NCBI RefSeq assembly: GCF_000814475.1
Contig: NZ_JSVC01000045.1
Span: forward strand, 62,001-126,000
Direction of reading: 5' to 3'
Origin: Flavihumibacter solisilvae
GTDB lineage: Bacteria; Bacteroidota; Bacteroidia; Chitinophagales; Chitinophagaceae
Length of the DNA: 64,000 bases
In this document: one piece after another, positions 1 through 8,650 of the stretch
Numbering within the stretch: position 1 is the first letter of the stretch
How the letters are laid out: every line of letters starts with the position of its first letter
Notes under the pieces: model-generated
Database searches by the model: none
Seen by the model: only the letters and a program-made list of their open reading frames with translations
Told to the model about the DNA's origin: nothing
Position numbers and translations under genes: made by a program

Positions 1-647
1 AACTGGAGGTGCAGGTCAGCCATGGTGGCTGTTTGGGTAATGCGCGGATCACTGACAATGATGCGAAGGTCCGGGTTGGCAAGCCTGGCGGCTTCCACTC
101 TTCTCCAGATGATCGGATGGCACCATGCCGGGTTTGCACCGGCAACGAAAATACATTCGGCCAATTCGATATCATCATATGCGACAGGTACCGTATCCTC
201 ACCCAGGCTCATTTTATATGCGGCTACTGCAGAACTCATGCAAAGCCGGGAGTTTGTATCTAAGTTATTACTGCCGATAAATCCTTTCATGAGCTTGTTC
301 ACCACGTAATATTCTTCAGTCAGGCACTGTCCGGACGCGTAAAACGCAACGGAATCCGGACCATATTTTTTTATCAATGTTGTAAATACTGCTGCTGTCC
401 TTTCCAGTGCGGTGTTCCAGGTGACCCGGTGTTTTGGCAGATTACGGGCATAACGCATTTCGGGATAAAGCAACCTGTCGGACTGGTCGATCAGTGTATG
501 GTGCAGGTTCATGCCTTTTGAACAGAGCATGCCTTTGTTAACAGGATGTTCAGGATCGCCTTTAACGGTGAGCCTGCCCTGGCGGTCCTGGTCTACAAGG
601 ATCCCACATCCAACGCCACAATAACAACAGGTTGTTTTAAAAGTCAT
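1..647 (-). CDS. nasA: Assimilatory nitrate reductase catalytic subunit (N-terminal part)
   Basis: This is the N-terminal 215 residues of a molybdopterin oxidoreductase; the gene runs off the left edge of the window. The start ATG is at 647-645. The reading begins with MTFKTTCCYCGVGCGI, followed about 40 residues on by MLCSKG. These are the four cysteines that bind the N-terminal [4Fe-4S] cluster of the NasA/NarB/FdhF family. Further on come the usual molybdopterin-fold stretches such as YASGQCLTEEYYVVNKL and NSRLCMSSAV. The enzyme should reduce nitrate to nitrite in the cytoplasm. Its place 34 bp after narK, in the same operon as nirB and nirD, points to nitrate assimilation rather than formate dehydrogenase. 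The two families share this N-terminus, so the context decides the call. Confidence 0.85.
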   Translation of the reverse strand, partial: MTFKTTCCYCGVGCGILVDQDRQGRLTVKGDPEHPVNKGMLCSKGMNLHHTLIDQSDRLLYPEMRYARNLPKHRVTWNTALERTAAVFTTLIKKYGPDSVAFYASGQCLTEEYYVVNKLMKGFIGSNNLDTNSRLCMSSAVAAYKMSLGEDTVPVAYDDIELAECIFVAGANPAWCHPIIWRRVEAARLANPDLRIIVSDPRITQTATMADLHLQ

Positions 648-681
648 ATCAGAACGTAAATAGTAAAAAATAAAAGGCCGG

Positions 682-2001
682 TCAGGCACGGGCAGCCTCG
701 GTGTCGGTGCTGAGCTCAACGGCTGCAGCTTCTTTAGAAGCCAGTTTGAAAACAAACACAATTACACCTACCGCGAATACACTTCCACCGAGATAGAAGA
801 ATGCATCAGCATAGGGATAGGCTTTGAACAGGAAACCGATCAGCATAGCACCGATATTCCCCCCCGCACCGACTATGCCGGCAACACTACCTATAGCTTT
901 AGGATTTATAAATGGCACCATGCTGTACGTGGCACCGTTAGCCATTTTCAGGCAGAGACCAAAGAAAAACATGAGAACAATAGCCATACCCAACGCACCT
1001 GCTTTAGCGAAACAGATGATCCCGAGGCCTTCCAGCAGCAGCAATACAGTAAGCAGGTTTAGTTTACCGCCGAAGCCAAATCGTTTCCCGACTTTGTCGG
1101 ACACAATCCCGCCTAACGCACGTGCAAATACATTTATCCACCCGAAAATACTGGCCAGGAGTCCTGCGATGATCAGGCTTGCCTTATAGTCATCGTGAAA
1201 GAAAGTGGCTGCATAATTATCCACCGTTATTTCTACACCGAAACAGGCAGCATAGGCTATCGTAAGTACCCATGTGCGATAATCCTTCAAAGCAACCAAA
1301 AATGTATTTTCTTTTTTTGCCTTTGGATCTGCAGGTAGTTCGTCGAGATTTCCTGCAGGTGTGTCTTTCGTGTACCGGAAATAAATAAAGGCCATTACCA
1401 GTAGCAGAAAACCAGGGATGATCATGGCAACGCGCCAGCTGTTCTCGTTGCTTACCCATCCCATTGTCACCATTCCCGCTGCAATAAGTGGCATAATGAT
1501 CTGGGTTGCGCCACCACCAGTATTTCCCCATCCACCAGTCACTGCATTTGCAGTACCTTTAATGTTGGAGGCAAACATAACAGACGTGTGATATTGTGTC
1601 AATACAAACGAAGCGCCTATCACACCTATGGCCAAACGAAATATCAGGAAGGATAAATAACTGTTACTCAAACCGATCAACATCACGGGAAGAGAACAGA
1701 TTACCAGCAATGCGGTATACGTTTTTCGTGGACCCCATATATCGCAGAGCCGGCCGACAATCAGCCTGGCCAGGATGGTTGCTGAAACAGCCGCTATTCC
1801 AATATTTCCTTTCTGTGCCTTTGTAAGATGGAGTTGTTCACTCACTAGTGGCATAAGTGGTGCAATGCCGAACCAGGCAAAGAAACAAACAAAAAATGTC
1901 AGCCACGTAATGTGAAATGTTCTCATCTGAACTCCCCTGAGACTGAAAATCTTTAACCGCTCCAGCGGCAAATGATTGCTATGCGTATGAATTGTTGACA
2001 T
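682..2001 (-). CDS. narK: NarK-type nitrate/nitrite MFS transporter
   Basis: This 439-residue polytopic membrane protein is a Major Facilitator of the nitrate/nitrite porter group. The sequence shows the MFS loop GRLCDIWGPRKTYT after the second membrane segment. It has two glycine-rich nitrate-signature stretches, GGWGNTGGGATQ near residue 155 and GAGGNIGAMLIGF near residue 385. These lie in helices 5 and 11 in this family. The start at 2001 is kept because the N-terminal extension ending LKIFSLRGVQMRTFHITW is typical of Bacteroidota NarK proteins; Met26 is the alternative. The gene sits 25 bp after the porin and 34 bp before nasA, so it should supply nitrate across the inner membrane to the reductases of the same operon. 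Confidence 0.93.
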   Translation of the reverse strand: MSTIHTHSNHLPLERLKIFSLRGVQMRTFHITWLTFFVCFFAWFGIAPLMPLVSEQLHLTKAQKGNIGIAAVSATILARLIVGRLCDIWGPRKTYTALLVICSLPVMLIGLSNSYLSFLIFRLAIGVIGASFVLTQYHTSVMFASNIKGTANAVTGGWGNTGGGATQIIMPLIAAGMVTMGWVSNENSWRVAMIIPGFLLLVMAFIYFRYTKDTPAGNLDELPADPKAKKENTFLVALKDYRTWVLTIAYAACFGVEITVDNYAATFFHDDYKASLIIAGLLASIFGWINVFARALGGIVSDKVGKRFGFGGKLNLLTVLLLLEGLGIICFAKAGALGMAIVLMFFFGLCLKMANGATYSMVPFINPKAIGSVAGIVGAGGNIGAMLIGFLFKAYPYADAFFYLGGSVFAVGVIVFVFKLASKEAAAVELSTDTEAARA

Positions 2002-2026
2002 ATTGTAATCTCTTTTAGGTGGGTGA

Positions 2027-3622
2027 TTATTTTACCTGTTGCGGTTCTTTATAAAAAAAATCAGGCGTGAAACGAAGCATGGCATAAAACCAGGTACCTG
2101 TTTTCCGGAAGTTAGCTGCCGCCAGGTCACTTGATGCCTGCCCCTTTGCAAAAGGCATGTTATCTGTTGCAAACATGAACGAATACCCCAGCTCAATAAA
2201 GGTGAACCGGTTCACATAATAGTTGGCCAGCAAGTCAAATTCGTTTCCCAATTTTTTTCCGACCTGCTTTCCATCAGCTTTTTTCATGGGCTGATGTAGA
2301 CCGAAATGATGAACATCAAATACCGCAGAAAATTTGCTGGTTGCAAACCTGGTCTTTACGAATAAATTATTAAGTCCTCCGGTCGTTGAGCCGGTACCCA
2401 CATAGAAATAATCCATATACCCCCAATGGCGGTGTGGCGTTCCATACAACGGATCAAAACGGTTATCCTTTGACGTTAGTTTCGTTGCATCATTCCCCGA
2501 CAACAATTCGAACCCGGGTGTAAAGCTCCATCCGCCTGACTGATAAATTCCGGACACCGCGAAGTGATAAGCCTTTAGCCGAACACCGTCGCGATTATTC
2601 CCTGTTTGTGCATAGTATGCCGCCTGGAGGGAAAATTTATTTTTGGCAGATACATTTCCAAACGCATGATTTACCATGAGGCCATAAGTTGTGCGACTAT
2701 TGCTTCCCGAGTAATCAAAAGAATCCGTAACATTTCCTGAAACAAATCGTCGTCCATACACGAAGCCTTCATTATCGTTTCCTACAGAATCGATCCGGTA
2801 CCGGCTGAAGCGGTCGTTAAAGAAGAGTGCGGAAATCTTCGTTCGATTGAACGTCTTATTCACATACAGGCTCCAGAACGATTTATACTGCTGGTTTGCT
2901 GCATTGGTTCCAGGTGGATTGGCATAAGCAACCATACCTGTGCGTGAACTGTTATTTGCTATGCTTCCACCCGCAGTCAAAGGAACAATGCCTGCCGGGG
3001 TTGGCACCAGCATCCCCTTTGAATTCCTGATGGTTGGTGGCAGGTTTCCCGGCACGTATCCCGTACCAGTATAATTAAATGCATCTGTATTCTGATTGAA
3101 TGCATAACCGAGATCGACCTGCCAGCCATGGTGCATCGCTTTCAGCAAAGCCATATCATGACGTCGGCCTTGTTGCGCCCAGTCGAGGTTACCGATCAAC
3201 CGCGCATCGTCATAATTCAACTCCTGTCGACCGATTTTCAGGGAAAGCAGATCTATCAGCCGGATCTTTATGGTGCTGTCCGCTTTATTTAACAACGTGA
3301 AATCAACCCAGCCCTCATGGAGGCTAAGCCGGTTTCCGTCTGCGGTTGTAATTGTAGAGGCATCCTGTCCCCAAACACGCACATCCTGGATAGCTGCTCC
3401 GAATACCAGTCGGTTCCATTTGTAGCCGAAGTTAATCCTGGTCCGCTGGGATGTAAAGACCGCAGGCTTTGATCCTTTTGGTACGAGGTTACCAAATCCA
3501 CTTCTGATTTCAGTACGGGTTCTCAACTGTGCGGAAAGCGAGATCTGAGCTTTTGTTGCCAGGCCTGAAGTAACACAAAGCAGGCAGGTGAAGAAGTACT
3601 TTTCGGGTGGGACTTTCTTCAT
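2027..3622 (-). CDS. Alginate-export-family outer membrane porin in the nitrate operon
   Basis: This is a beta-barrel outer membrane protein of about 531 residues. The open frame extends upstream to 3790, but the ATG at 3622 gives a clean signal peptide (MKKVPPEKYFFTCLLCVTSG, cleaved near ATKAQ), so that start is used. The mature protein begins SLSAQLRTRTEIRSGFG and carries features of the alginate-export barrel domain: an RTRINFGY strand near residue 60, VRVWGQD, and IGRQELNYDD with DWAQQGRRHD near residue 130. The domain name refers to alginate, but here the gene lies between nirD and narK. A role as a pore for nitrate or nitrite, or for another anion, is inferred from context only. It ends with an FTPDFFY strand. 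Confidence 0.85.
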   Translation of the reverse strand: MKKVPPEKYFFTCLLCVTSGLATKAQISLSAQLRTRTEIRSGFGNLVPKGSKPAVFTSQRTRINFGYKWNRLVFGAAIQDVRVWGQDASTITTADGNRLSLHEGWVDFTLLNKADSTIKIRLIDLLSLKIGRQELNYDDARLIGNLDWAQQGRRHDMALLKAMHHGWQVDLGYAFNQNTDAFNYTGTGYVPGNLPPTIRNSKGMLVPTPAGIVPLTAGGSIANNSSRTGMVAYANPPGTNAANQQYKSFWSLYVNKTFNRTKISALFFNDRFSRYRIDSVGNDNEGFVYGRRFVSGNVTDSFDYSGSNSRTTYGLMVNHAFGNVSAKNKFSLQAAYYAQTGNNRDGVRLKAYHFAVSGIYQSGGWSFTPGFELLSGNDATKLTSKDNRFDPLYGTPHRHWGYMDYFYVGTGSTTGGLNNLFVKTRFATSKFSAVFDVHHFGLHQPMKKADGKQVGKKLGNEFDLLANYYVNRFTFIELGYSFMFATDNMPFAKGQASSDLAAANFRKTGTWFYAMLRFTPDFFYKEPQQVK

Positions 3623-3662
3623 AAATTTGTGCAGTTTTAGGTTGTCAAACAATTTAAAATGC

Positions 3663-3695
3663 GACCCCGTCCAGAGCTCCAATTCTAACGGGGTC
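3663..3695 (-). other. Intercistronic hairpin between nirD and the porin gene
   Basis: GACCCCGT (3663-3670) pairs perfectly with ACGGGGTC (3688-3695) across a 17-nt loop. On the mRNA strand no clear U-run follows, only GCATTTTAAATTG, so it is not a textbook terminator. It may be an mRNA-processing or stabilising stem, or a weak attenuator that lowers expression of the genes after nirBD. Confidence 0.5.
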
Positions 3696-3720
3696 TTATT
3701 ATTCCGGATATTAAGCGGAC

Positions 3721-4071
3721 TTACCCGGCTTCCATTCCGATGAATACCTTCTCCCCTACAAGCTTTACCGGGAACGTCTTTATCGCACATTCGTCACCGT
3801 TCAGGCATTCACCGGTTTTCAATGAAAAAGTCTTCTTGTGAAAGGGACACGCCACTTTTGGTTCTTCGCCCTGTGCACCGATCATGCCCCTGCTTAAGAC
3901 CATTTGTCTACGGTGCGGACATTCATTCTGTGTTGCAAACCATTCATTTCTGCGGGTGAAATGAAACAATGCCACCTGCTCATTTTCGAACTTTACGCAA
4001 ACGCCGCCATTCTCCGGCACATCCGAAACATGGCAGGCAAAAAGCCAGTTAATAGTTGTTGTTACTATCAT
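3721..4071 (-). CDS. nirD: Nitrite reductase small subunit NirD (Rieske-type)
   Basis: This small Rieske [2Fe-2S] protein of about 116 residues is the second subunit of NADH-dependent cytoplasmic nitrite reductase, which makes ammonium. The Rieske ligands are visible as CPHR and, 20 residues later, CPFHKKTFSL. The open frame reaches 4131, but the ATG at 4071 (MIVTTTINWLFACHVSDVP) matches the normal NirD N-terminus and is chosen. The gene follows nirB by 81 bp and precedes the porin by 98 bp, each gap containing a GC-rich hairpin. NirD in many bacteria keeps the Rieske fold but has lost the cluster ligands. Here the C-x-H / C-x-x-H ligands are present, so a cluster is likely. Confidence 0.92.
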   Translation of the reverse strand: MIVTTTINWLFACHVSDVPENGGVCVKFENEQVALFHFTRRNEWFATQNECPHRRQMVLSRGMIGAQGEEPKVACPFHKKTFSLKTGECLNGDECAIKTFPVKLVGEKVFIGMEAG

Positions 4072-4096
4072 GATTGAACATTTTAAATTTTGGGCC

Positions 4097-4119
4097 GGCG
4101 GGACATAAAAATCCCCGCC
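4097..4119 (-). other. Intercistronic hairpin between nirB and nirD
   Basis: GGCGGG (4097-4102) can pair with CCCGCC (4114-4119) around an AT-rich loop. On the mRNA strand the stem is followed by AAAATTTAAAATG-type sequence just ahead of the nirD start. It resembles the stem between nirD and the porin gene in position and design. A processing or stability element is the likeliest reading. Confidence 0.4.
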
Positions 4120-4152
4120 CGACCCTGGCAAACAATCGGGAGTTGATGAAAT

Positions 4153-6654
4153 TTACTTCCATTCAGCAGCGCGCTTCTGTTCGCGCAAAGCCGTAAATTG
4201 AACGGTAGGATCTTTTTCTTCCGGGGCGTTAATAAAGTGATTGAAACGCTTCCTTACTTCAGGATTTTCAACAGCTACCTTCCATTCGCATTCGTAACTA
4301 TCGACGAGCGACTGCATTTCTGCTTCCCACTGCTGCGCCATACCAAGACTGTCGTTAACCACTACATTCCGGAGATAGTCTATGCCACCGTCCATTTTGT
4401 TGAGCCATGTTGCAGTCCTTGTTAATGGATCAGCAGTTCTGATGTAAAACATAAGGAAGCGGTCGATGTACCTGATGCAGGTGTCACTGTCCAGGTCAGA
4501 GGCAAGTAACTTTGCGTGCTGTGGTTTTGATCCGCCGTTGCCACATACATAGAGGTTCCATCCCTTTTCTGTTGCGATTATCCCGAAATCCTTCGACTGT
4601 GCTTCCGCACACTCCCGGACACACCCGCTGACTGCCGACTTTATTTTATGTGGAGCACGCAGTCCCCTATATCTTTCTTCAACCCGGATAGCATAACTTA
4701 CTGAATCATGAAGACCGAACCGGCACCAGGTGCTACCAACGCAACTCTTCACCGTGCGGAGCGCTTTACCATAAGCGTGGCCGCTTTCGAAACCTGCTTC
4801 GATAAGTTCTTCCCAAATCAGAGGAAGATCTGAAAGGTGCGCACCAAACATATCGATCCGCTGACCACCGGTGATCTTGGTATAGAGATTGTATTTTTTT
4901 GCAATGCTGCCTATTACTATCAGTTTGTCCGGCGTTATTTCGCCGCCCGGTATCCGTGGCACAACTGAGTAGGTGCCACCTTTCTGAATATTTGCCAGAA
5001 AGCGGTCGTTGCTGTCCTGTGCAGTGTCGTTTCCCTTCTTGAGAATCATCTCTCCCCACAGGCTGGCGAGCACTGAAGCTACTGCCGGTTTGCAGGCCTC
5101 GCATCCATGACCGGTCCCGAGGTTATCGAGAACTTCATCATATGTTTTGTAACTGTGGATTTTTACCAGGTCATACAATTCCTGGCGGCTGTATTGAAAG
5201 TGTTCACAAAGTATATTCCTGATATATTTTCCTTCTGCATGCATGGCATGGACCATCAGGTCCTTGATCATCGGGATGCACCCGCCACAACCGGTGCCTG
5301 CTTTCGTGCACTTCCTGATCGCTTCCACGGTTTCACAACCGTTGCCGGTAACCGAAGAACAAATCTGCGCTTTTGTAATTCCTTCGCAACTGCAGATCAC
5401 TGCATCTTCCGGCAATGCCGTTACGCCGGCGCCCTGATCACCACCTGCGACGCGGGAACCAAATATCAGTTCACCTGCATCCGGAGGAAGGACGAGTTTG
5501 TTTTTGCAAGTCTGCAGTAACATATTGTAGCTGCCTGCTTCCCCTACGAGGATACCGCCAAGCAATGTCTTTCCGTCGGCCGAAATATTGAGGCGTTTGT
5601 AAATACCCTGGAGGGAGTCTTCCATAACAATCGTCCGAACATTCTCACCGGAAGCAAATGGATCTCCGAAACTGGCAACATCATTGCCGATCAGCTTCAG
5701 TTTTGTACTCATATCAAAGCCCGTGAAAATCTTTTCTCCCTGCAGGATGTGACTGATGGCGACCTCGGCCATATCGTAGCCTGGTGCCACCAATCCATAG
5801 ATCATTTCATCGAACAGGGCACACTCTCCGATTGCATATATTTCAGGATCGGAGGTCTGCATATGCTTATTAACAACGATACCACCTCTTGTTCCGGTTT
5901 TAATTCCTGCAGCGCCGGCCAGTTCATCCCTGGGCCTGATGCCGGCTGAGATGACAAGCATATCAACTGACAACCGTGAGCCATCACTGAATCGCAGGCC
6001 GCTTATCGCCTGCCCTCCTTCGATCGCTTCCGTGCCTTTATTTGTATGGATGGAGATTCCCAGCTGCCGTAAGCGCGTTTCCAGGACACTGGATCCGTTG
6101 GAATCAATCTGGCGTGGCATGAGACGGGGAGCAAATTCGATCACATGAGTTTCTAAAACACCCAGGTCAATCAAAGCTTTCGCTGCTTCGAGCCCCAACA
6201 GTCCGCCCCCAATCACGGCCCCCGTACGGGCTTGTGGTGCCCAGTCGCGCATCATCTGCAGATCTTCTATAGTGCGGTAAAGAAAAACGCCTTGTTTTTC
6301 CACGCCACTTATAGCCGGCACAAAAGCCGCTGATCCGGTCGCAATAATGAGGAAATCGTAAGGCACAACTAAGCCGAAATGGGAAATTACCGTCTTGCTG
6401 TGCCGGTCGATCCGGTGAACAGGATCGGAAAGATAGAGGGTAATGTTATTGTCGGCGTACCATGAACTGGGCGCCAGTGAAAGATCATCAGCCGATTTTC
6501 CGTTGAAAAATTCACTGAGGTGAACCCGGTCATATGCCGGGCGGACCTCCTCCCCAAAAACAGTGATCTGGAATTGCGCAGGATGAGTACGGGAAACCAG
6601 CTTTTCGCAGAATTTATACCCTACCATACCGTTGCCAATAATTACAATCCGCAT
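4153..6654 (-). CDS. nirB: Nitrite reductase [NAD(P)H] large subunit NirB
   Basis: This 833-residue enzyme reduces nitrite to ammonium with NAD(P)H in the cytoplasm. The domain order is that of the family. An FAD/NAD Rossmann pair comes first, with IGNGMVG at residues 6-12 and VIGGGLLGLEAAKA at 147-160. A BFD-type [2Fe-2S] domain follows with cysteines 421, 423, 456 and 459, then a second cysteine pair near 518 and 521. Last is the siroheme-[4Fe-4S] sulfite/nitrite reductase half with the C-x5-C (638, 644) and C-x3-C (678, 682) ligands. Length is normal for NirB. It is the first gene of the nitrate operon and faces the Crp/Fnr regulator across a 320-bp AT-rich gap, which makes that regulator the obvious candidate for control. 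Confidence 0.97.
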   Translation of the reverse strand: MRIVIIGNGMVGYKFCEKLVSRTHPAQFQITVFGEEVRPAYDRVHLSEFFNGKSADDLSLAPSSWYADNNITLYLSDPVHRIDRHSKTVISHFGLVVPYDFLIIATGSAAFVPAISGVEKQGVFLYRTIEDLQMMRDWAPQARTGAVIGGGLLGLEAAKALIDLGVLETHVIEFAPRLMPRQIDSNGSSVLETRLRQLGISIHTNKGTEAIEGGQAISGLRFSDGSRLSVDMLVISAGIRPRDELAGAAGIKTGTRGGIVVNKHMQTSDPEIYAIGECALFDEMIYGLVAPGYDMAEVAISHILQGEKIFTGFDMSTKLKLIGNDVASFGDPFASGENVRTIVMEDSLQGIYKRLNISADGKTLLGGILVGEAGSYNMLLQTCKNKLVLPPDAGELIFGSRVAGGDQGAGVTALPEDAVICSCEGITKAQICSSVTGNGCETVEAIRKCTKAGTGCGGCIPMIKDLMVHAMHAEGKYIRNILCEHFQYSRQELYDLVKIHSYKTYDEVLDNLGTGHGCEACKPAVASVLASLWGEMILKKGNDTAQDSNDRFLANIQKGGTYSVVPRIPGGEITPDKLIVIGSIAKKYNLYTKITGGQRIDMFGAHLSDLPLIWEELIEAGFESGHAYGKALRTVKSCVGSTWCRFGLHDSVSYAIRVEERYRGLRAPHKIKSAVSGCVRECAEAQSKDFGIIATEKGWNLYVCGNGGSKPQHAKLLASDLDSDTCIRYIDRFLMFYIRTADPLTRTATWLNKMDGGIDYLRNVVVNDSLGMAQQWEAEMQSLVDSYECEWKVAVENPEVRKRFNHFINAPEEKDPTVQFTALREQKRAAEWK

Positions 6655-6974
6655 ACGACGATTTTTTTAAATACTGAATCAATCGATGATACCGGTAATT
6701 ATGGCAAGCAATCGTATTGTTATATATTATATATAATAAAAAAATTCACAAAAAACTAAATTAAGTGCTTCAAACATGACTGGCATCATGAAATTATTGA
6801 TGTTTTTCCACTTTTGCAACAAACAGACGACAAATTATTATATATATTATTTTATTTAATCTTTCATCTTGTGTGAAGGCAGCCTTAAATTGCATAACTA
6901 ATCCAGCGCCTCATTCACATTATTATAATTTAATATTAGATGCCAGGCCGCCCTTTCGCTTCAATCCAGGAATT
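6655..6974. promoter_or_regulatory. Divergent nirB / Crp-Fnr promoter region
   Basis: This AT-rich spacer separates nirB (minus) from the Crp/Fnr gene (plus). Two similar runs of TA repeats lie at about 6719-6740 and 6834-6856. An imperfect dyad CATCA-N9-TGATG lies at 6784-6802 between them. I find no exact TTGAT-N4-ATCAA Fnr site. The region must hold both promoters, and the dyad is a possible regulator site, but nothing here identifies the operator firmly. Confidence 0.4.
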
Positions 6975-7667
6975 ATGAAATCCAGCAAGAATTCATGTAA
7001 TCTTAACAGCTGCTTCTTTTGCCGGGGATGCCTTAAGGAATGGCATCCTGCCATCGCCGCAAACAAGACGACCTTTCGTATCAAAAAGGGTGAGGACATA
7101 TTCCGGGAAGGAGATTCCGTTACCGGCATTTATTTTCTGGAAAGAGGATTGGTAAAAGTGCACAGGAAGTGGGGCGACACTAAAGAACTTATCATGCGGT
7201 TTGCAAAGGACGGCGATATTATTGGCCATAGGGGACTCGGCAGTGAAAACGTATTCCCCGTGACCGCCACAGCGCTTGAAAACGGAACTGTCTGTTTCAT
7301 CCCAATGTCATTTTTCCACACGACATTGAAAGTGAATCATGACTTCACATATGAGCTGATGTTATTTTACGCCCGCGAATTACAGCAATCAGAAAAGAAA
7401 ATGCGCAACATGGCGCATATGCCCGTGAAAGGACGCCTCGCTTCCGCTTTGATTCAATTAGAAGCGAAGTTCGGAACCGGGGAAAACGGTTTTATAAATC
7501 TTCAACTCACACGGCAGGACATAGCATCCTATGCCGGCACTACTTACGAAACAGTATTTCGTATCCTGCAGGAATTCTCTTTAAACAACTGGATAGAAAC
7601 GAACGGCAAACACTATCGCCTGATTGACATAAACCAGTTAAGCCAGCTTGCGGAAATGCCTGGCTAA
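6975..7667 (+). CDS. Crp/Fnr-family transcription regulator with cysteine cluster
   Basis: This is a regulator of about 230 residues. The open frame starts at 6873, but the ATG at 6975 is preceded by an AGG-rich stretch and gives the normal family length. A cyclic-nucleotide-binding-type beta-roll runs from about residue 25 to 145 (IKKGEDIFREGDSVTGIYFL, KDGDIIGHRGLG). A winged helix follows, with recognition region LTRQDIASYAGTTYETVFRIL near residues 175-200. The N-terminus has a cysteine run, C-x4-C-x2-C-x2-C, within the first 20 residues, reminiscent of the Fnr [4Fe-4S] sensor but not identical to it. It is divergent from nirB, so control of nitrate/nitrite genes by oxygen, NO or nitrogen oxides is plausible. 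Its stop overlaps the convergent M90 peptidase gene by 4 bp. Confidence 0.85.
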   Translation: MKSSKNSCNLNSCFFCRGCLKEWHPAIAANKTTFRIKKGEDIFREGDSVTGIYFLERGLVKVHRKWGDTKELIMRFAKDGDIIGHRGLGSENVFPVTATALENGTVCFIPMSFFHTTLKVNHDFTYELMLFYARELQQSEKKMRNMAHMPVKGRLASALIQLEAKFGTGENGFINLQLTRQDIASYAGTTYETVFRILQEFSLNNWIETNGKHYRLIDINQLSQLAEMPG

Positions 7668-8464
7668 GCGGCAGCCAGCCTGCTAATCAGCACTGCATAA
7701 GGATCCTGCTTCAACAACCTCGTCATCGCATCATATAATTCCGGCAGTTCATTGTGGAAGCGTACAGGGTTCTCGAAAAAGACTTCCACGCTTACAGCCC
7801 AGAATTCATGATAGTTCGTGGCAGCATAGTCGCCTAACAATGTCTTACGCCCTTTCTGCATTTCCTGGAACACCGGGCGTGCTACTTTCGAATAATGCTG
7901 GAATTCCTTCTTAAAGTGACGATCCTCATCTGTTTTGGTTATGAAGTTAACATAAGCCAGCGCATGCGCCATTTCATGAAGTCCCACATTACTGCTGTCT
8001 TGCGCACTTCTTATACCCTGGAGAAAATTATCCCATGACAGGTAGATTCCAGAACTGTCAACATGCCCCATAAATGGAAGGGAATAATAACCATAATGGT
8101 AGTCATGCTGAAGTACGTAGATATCACGGAAATAATTAAGTGAAAAATTCTCCAGGCCAAGAGTAAGCTGTGCGGCTGTTGCGCTGATGAGAACCGGCAT
8201 TTCATCCGATTTTTCAACACCTACGTAATGAAATTTTTTTGACCTGTAGAATAAATAGGTCCTGATCAGCCATTTCTGCTGCGTTTCAAGATCAACCTTG
8301 TTAAAATACCGGATGTTGGAAGAAATAAGAGAACGAAAGTAAGTTTCATGCTGCTCAAAGCCTTTCCGGCGACGGTACAGCAGAAACCTTTGCAGGCGAC
8401 CGTGCATTACATCAAATGCAAAGATGATACAGAACACCAGCAAACAAACGAAAACGATTTCCAT
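7664..8464 (-). CDS. MtfA-like zinc peptidase (M90 family), copy 1
   Basis: This 266-residue protein has an N-terminal membrane anchor (residues 2-18, EIVFVCLLVFCIIFAFDV) and an M90 domain. The zinc site shows as VGLHEMAHAL (HExxH, near residue 160). It is followed about 55 residues later by NYHEFWAVSVEVFFENP, which supplies the third ligand and conserved glutamate. The family prototype, MtfA of E. coli, is a cytoplasmic aminopeptidase that binds the regulator Mlc; this protein appears membrane-tethered instead. A paralogue follows at 8651. Both read toward the Crp/Fnr gene. Peptidase activity is inferred from the motif; the substrate is unknown. Confidence 0.85.
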   Translation of the reverse strand: MEIVFVCLLVFCIIFAFDVMHGRLQRFLLYRRRKGFEQHETYFRSLISSNIRYFNKVDLETQQKWLIRTYLFYRSKKFHYVGVEKSDEMPVLISATAAQLTLGLENFSLNYFRDIYVLQHDYHYGYYSLPFMGHVDSSGIYLSWDNFLQGIRSAQDSSNVGLHEMAHALAYVNFITKTDEDRHFKKEFQHYSKVARPVFQEMQKGRKTLLGDYAATNYHEFWAVSVEVFFENPVRFHNELPELYDAMTRLLKQDPYAVLISRLAAA

Positions 8465-8650
8465 AAAGTCTTCTTTTTGTGGTAAGAAAATCGATACTGT
8501 TAATGCTGGTTCTACACAGTGTATGGATGATCAACGGCCTTTCAGAGTAGGAGATTGTACGGATTAACTGGAGGTTGCAATTGAGGGTATAAATCCGGAA
8601 ACAAGATATAAAGACAATTTGAACTTTAAAAGCCTTTGCAGTTTTTTCAT

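Noticed and set aside
6784-6802. Possible Fnr box in the nirB / regulator gap
   Set aside because: CATCA-N9-TGATG does not match TTGAT-N4-ATCAA in arms or spacing; kept only as a weak dyad.
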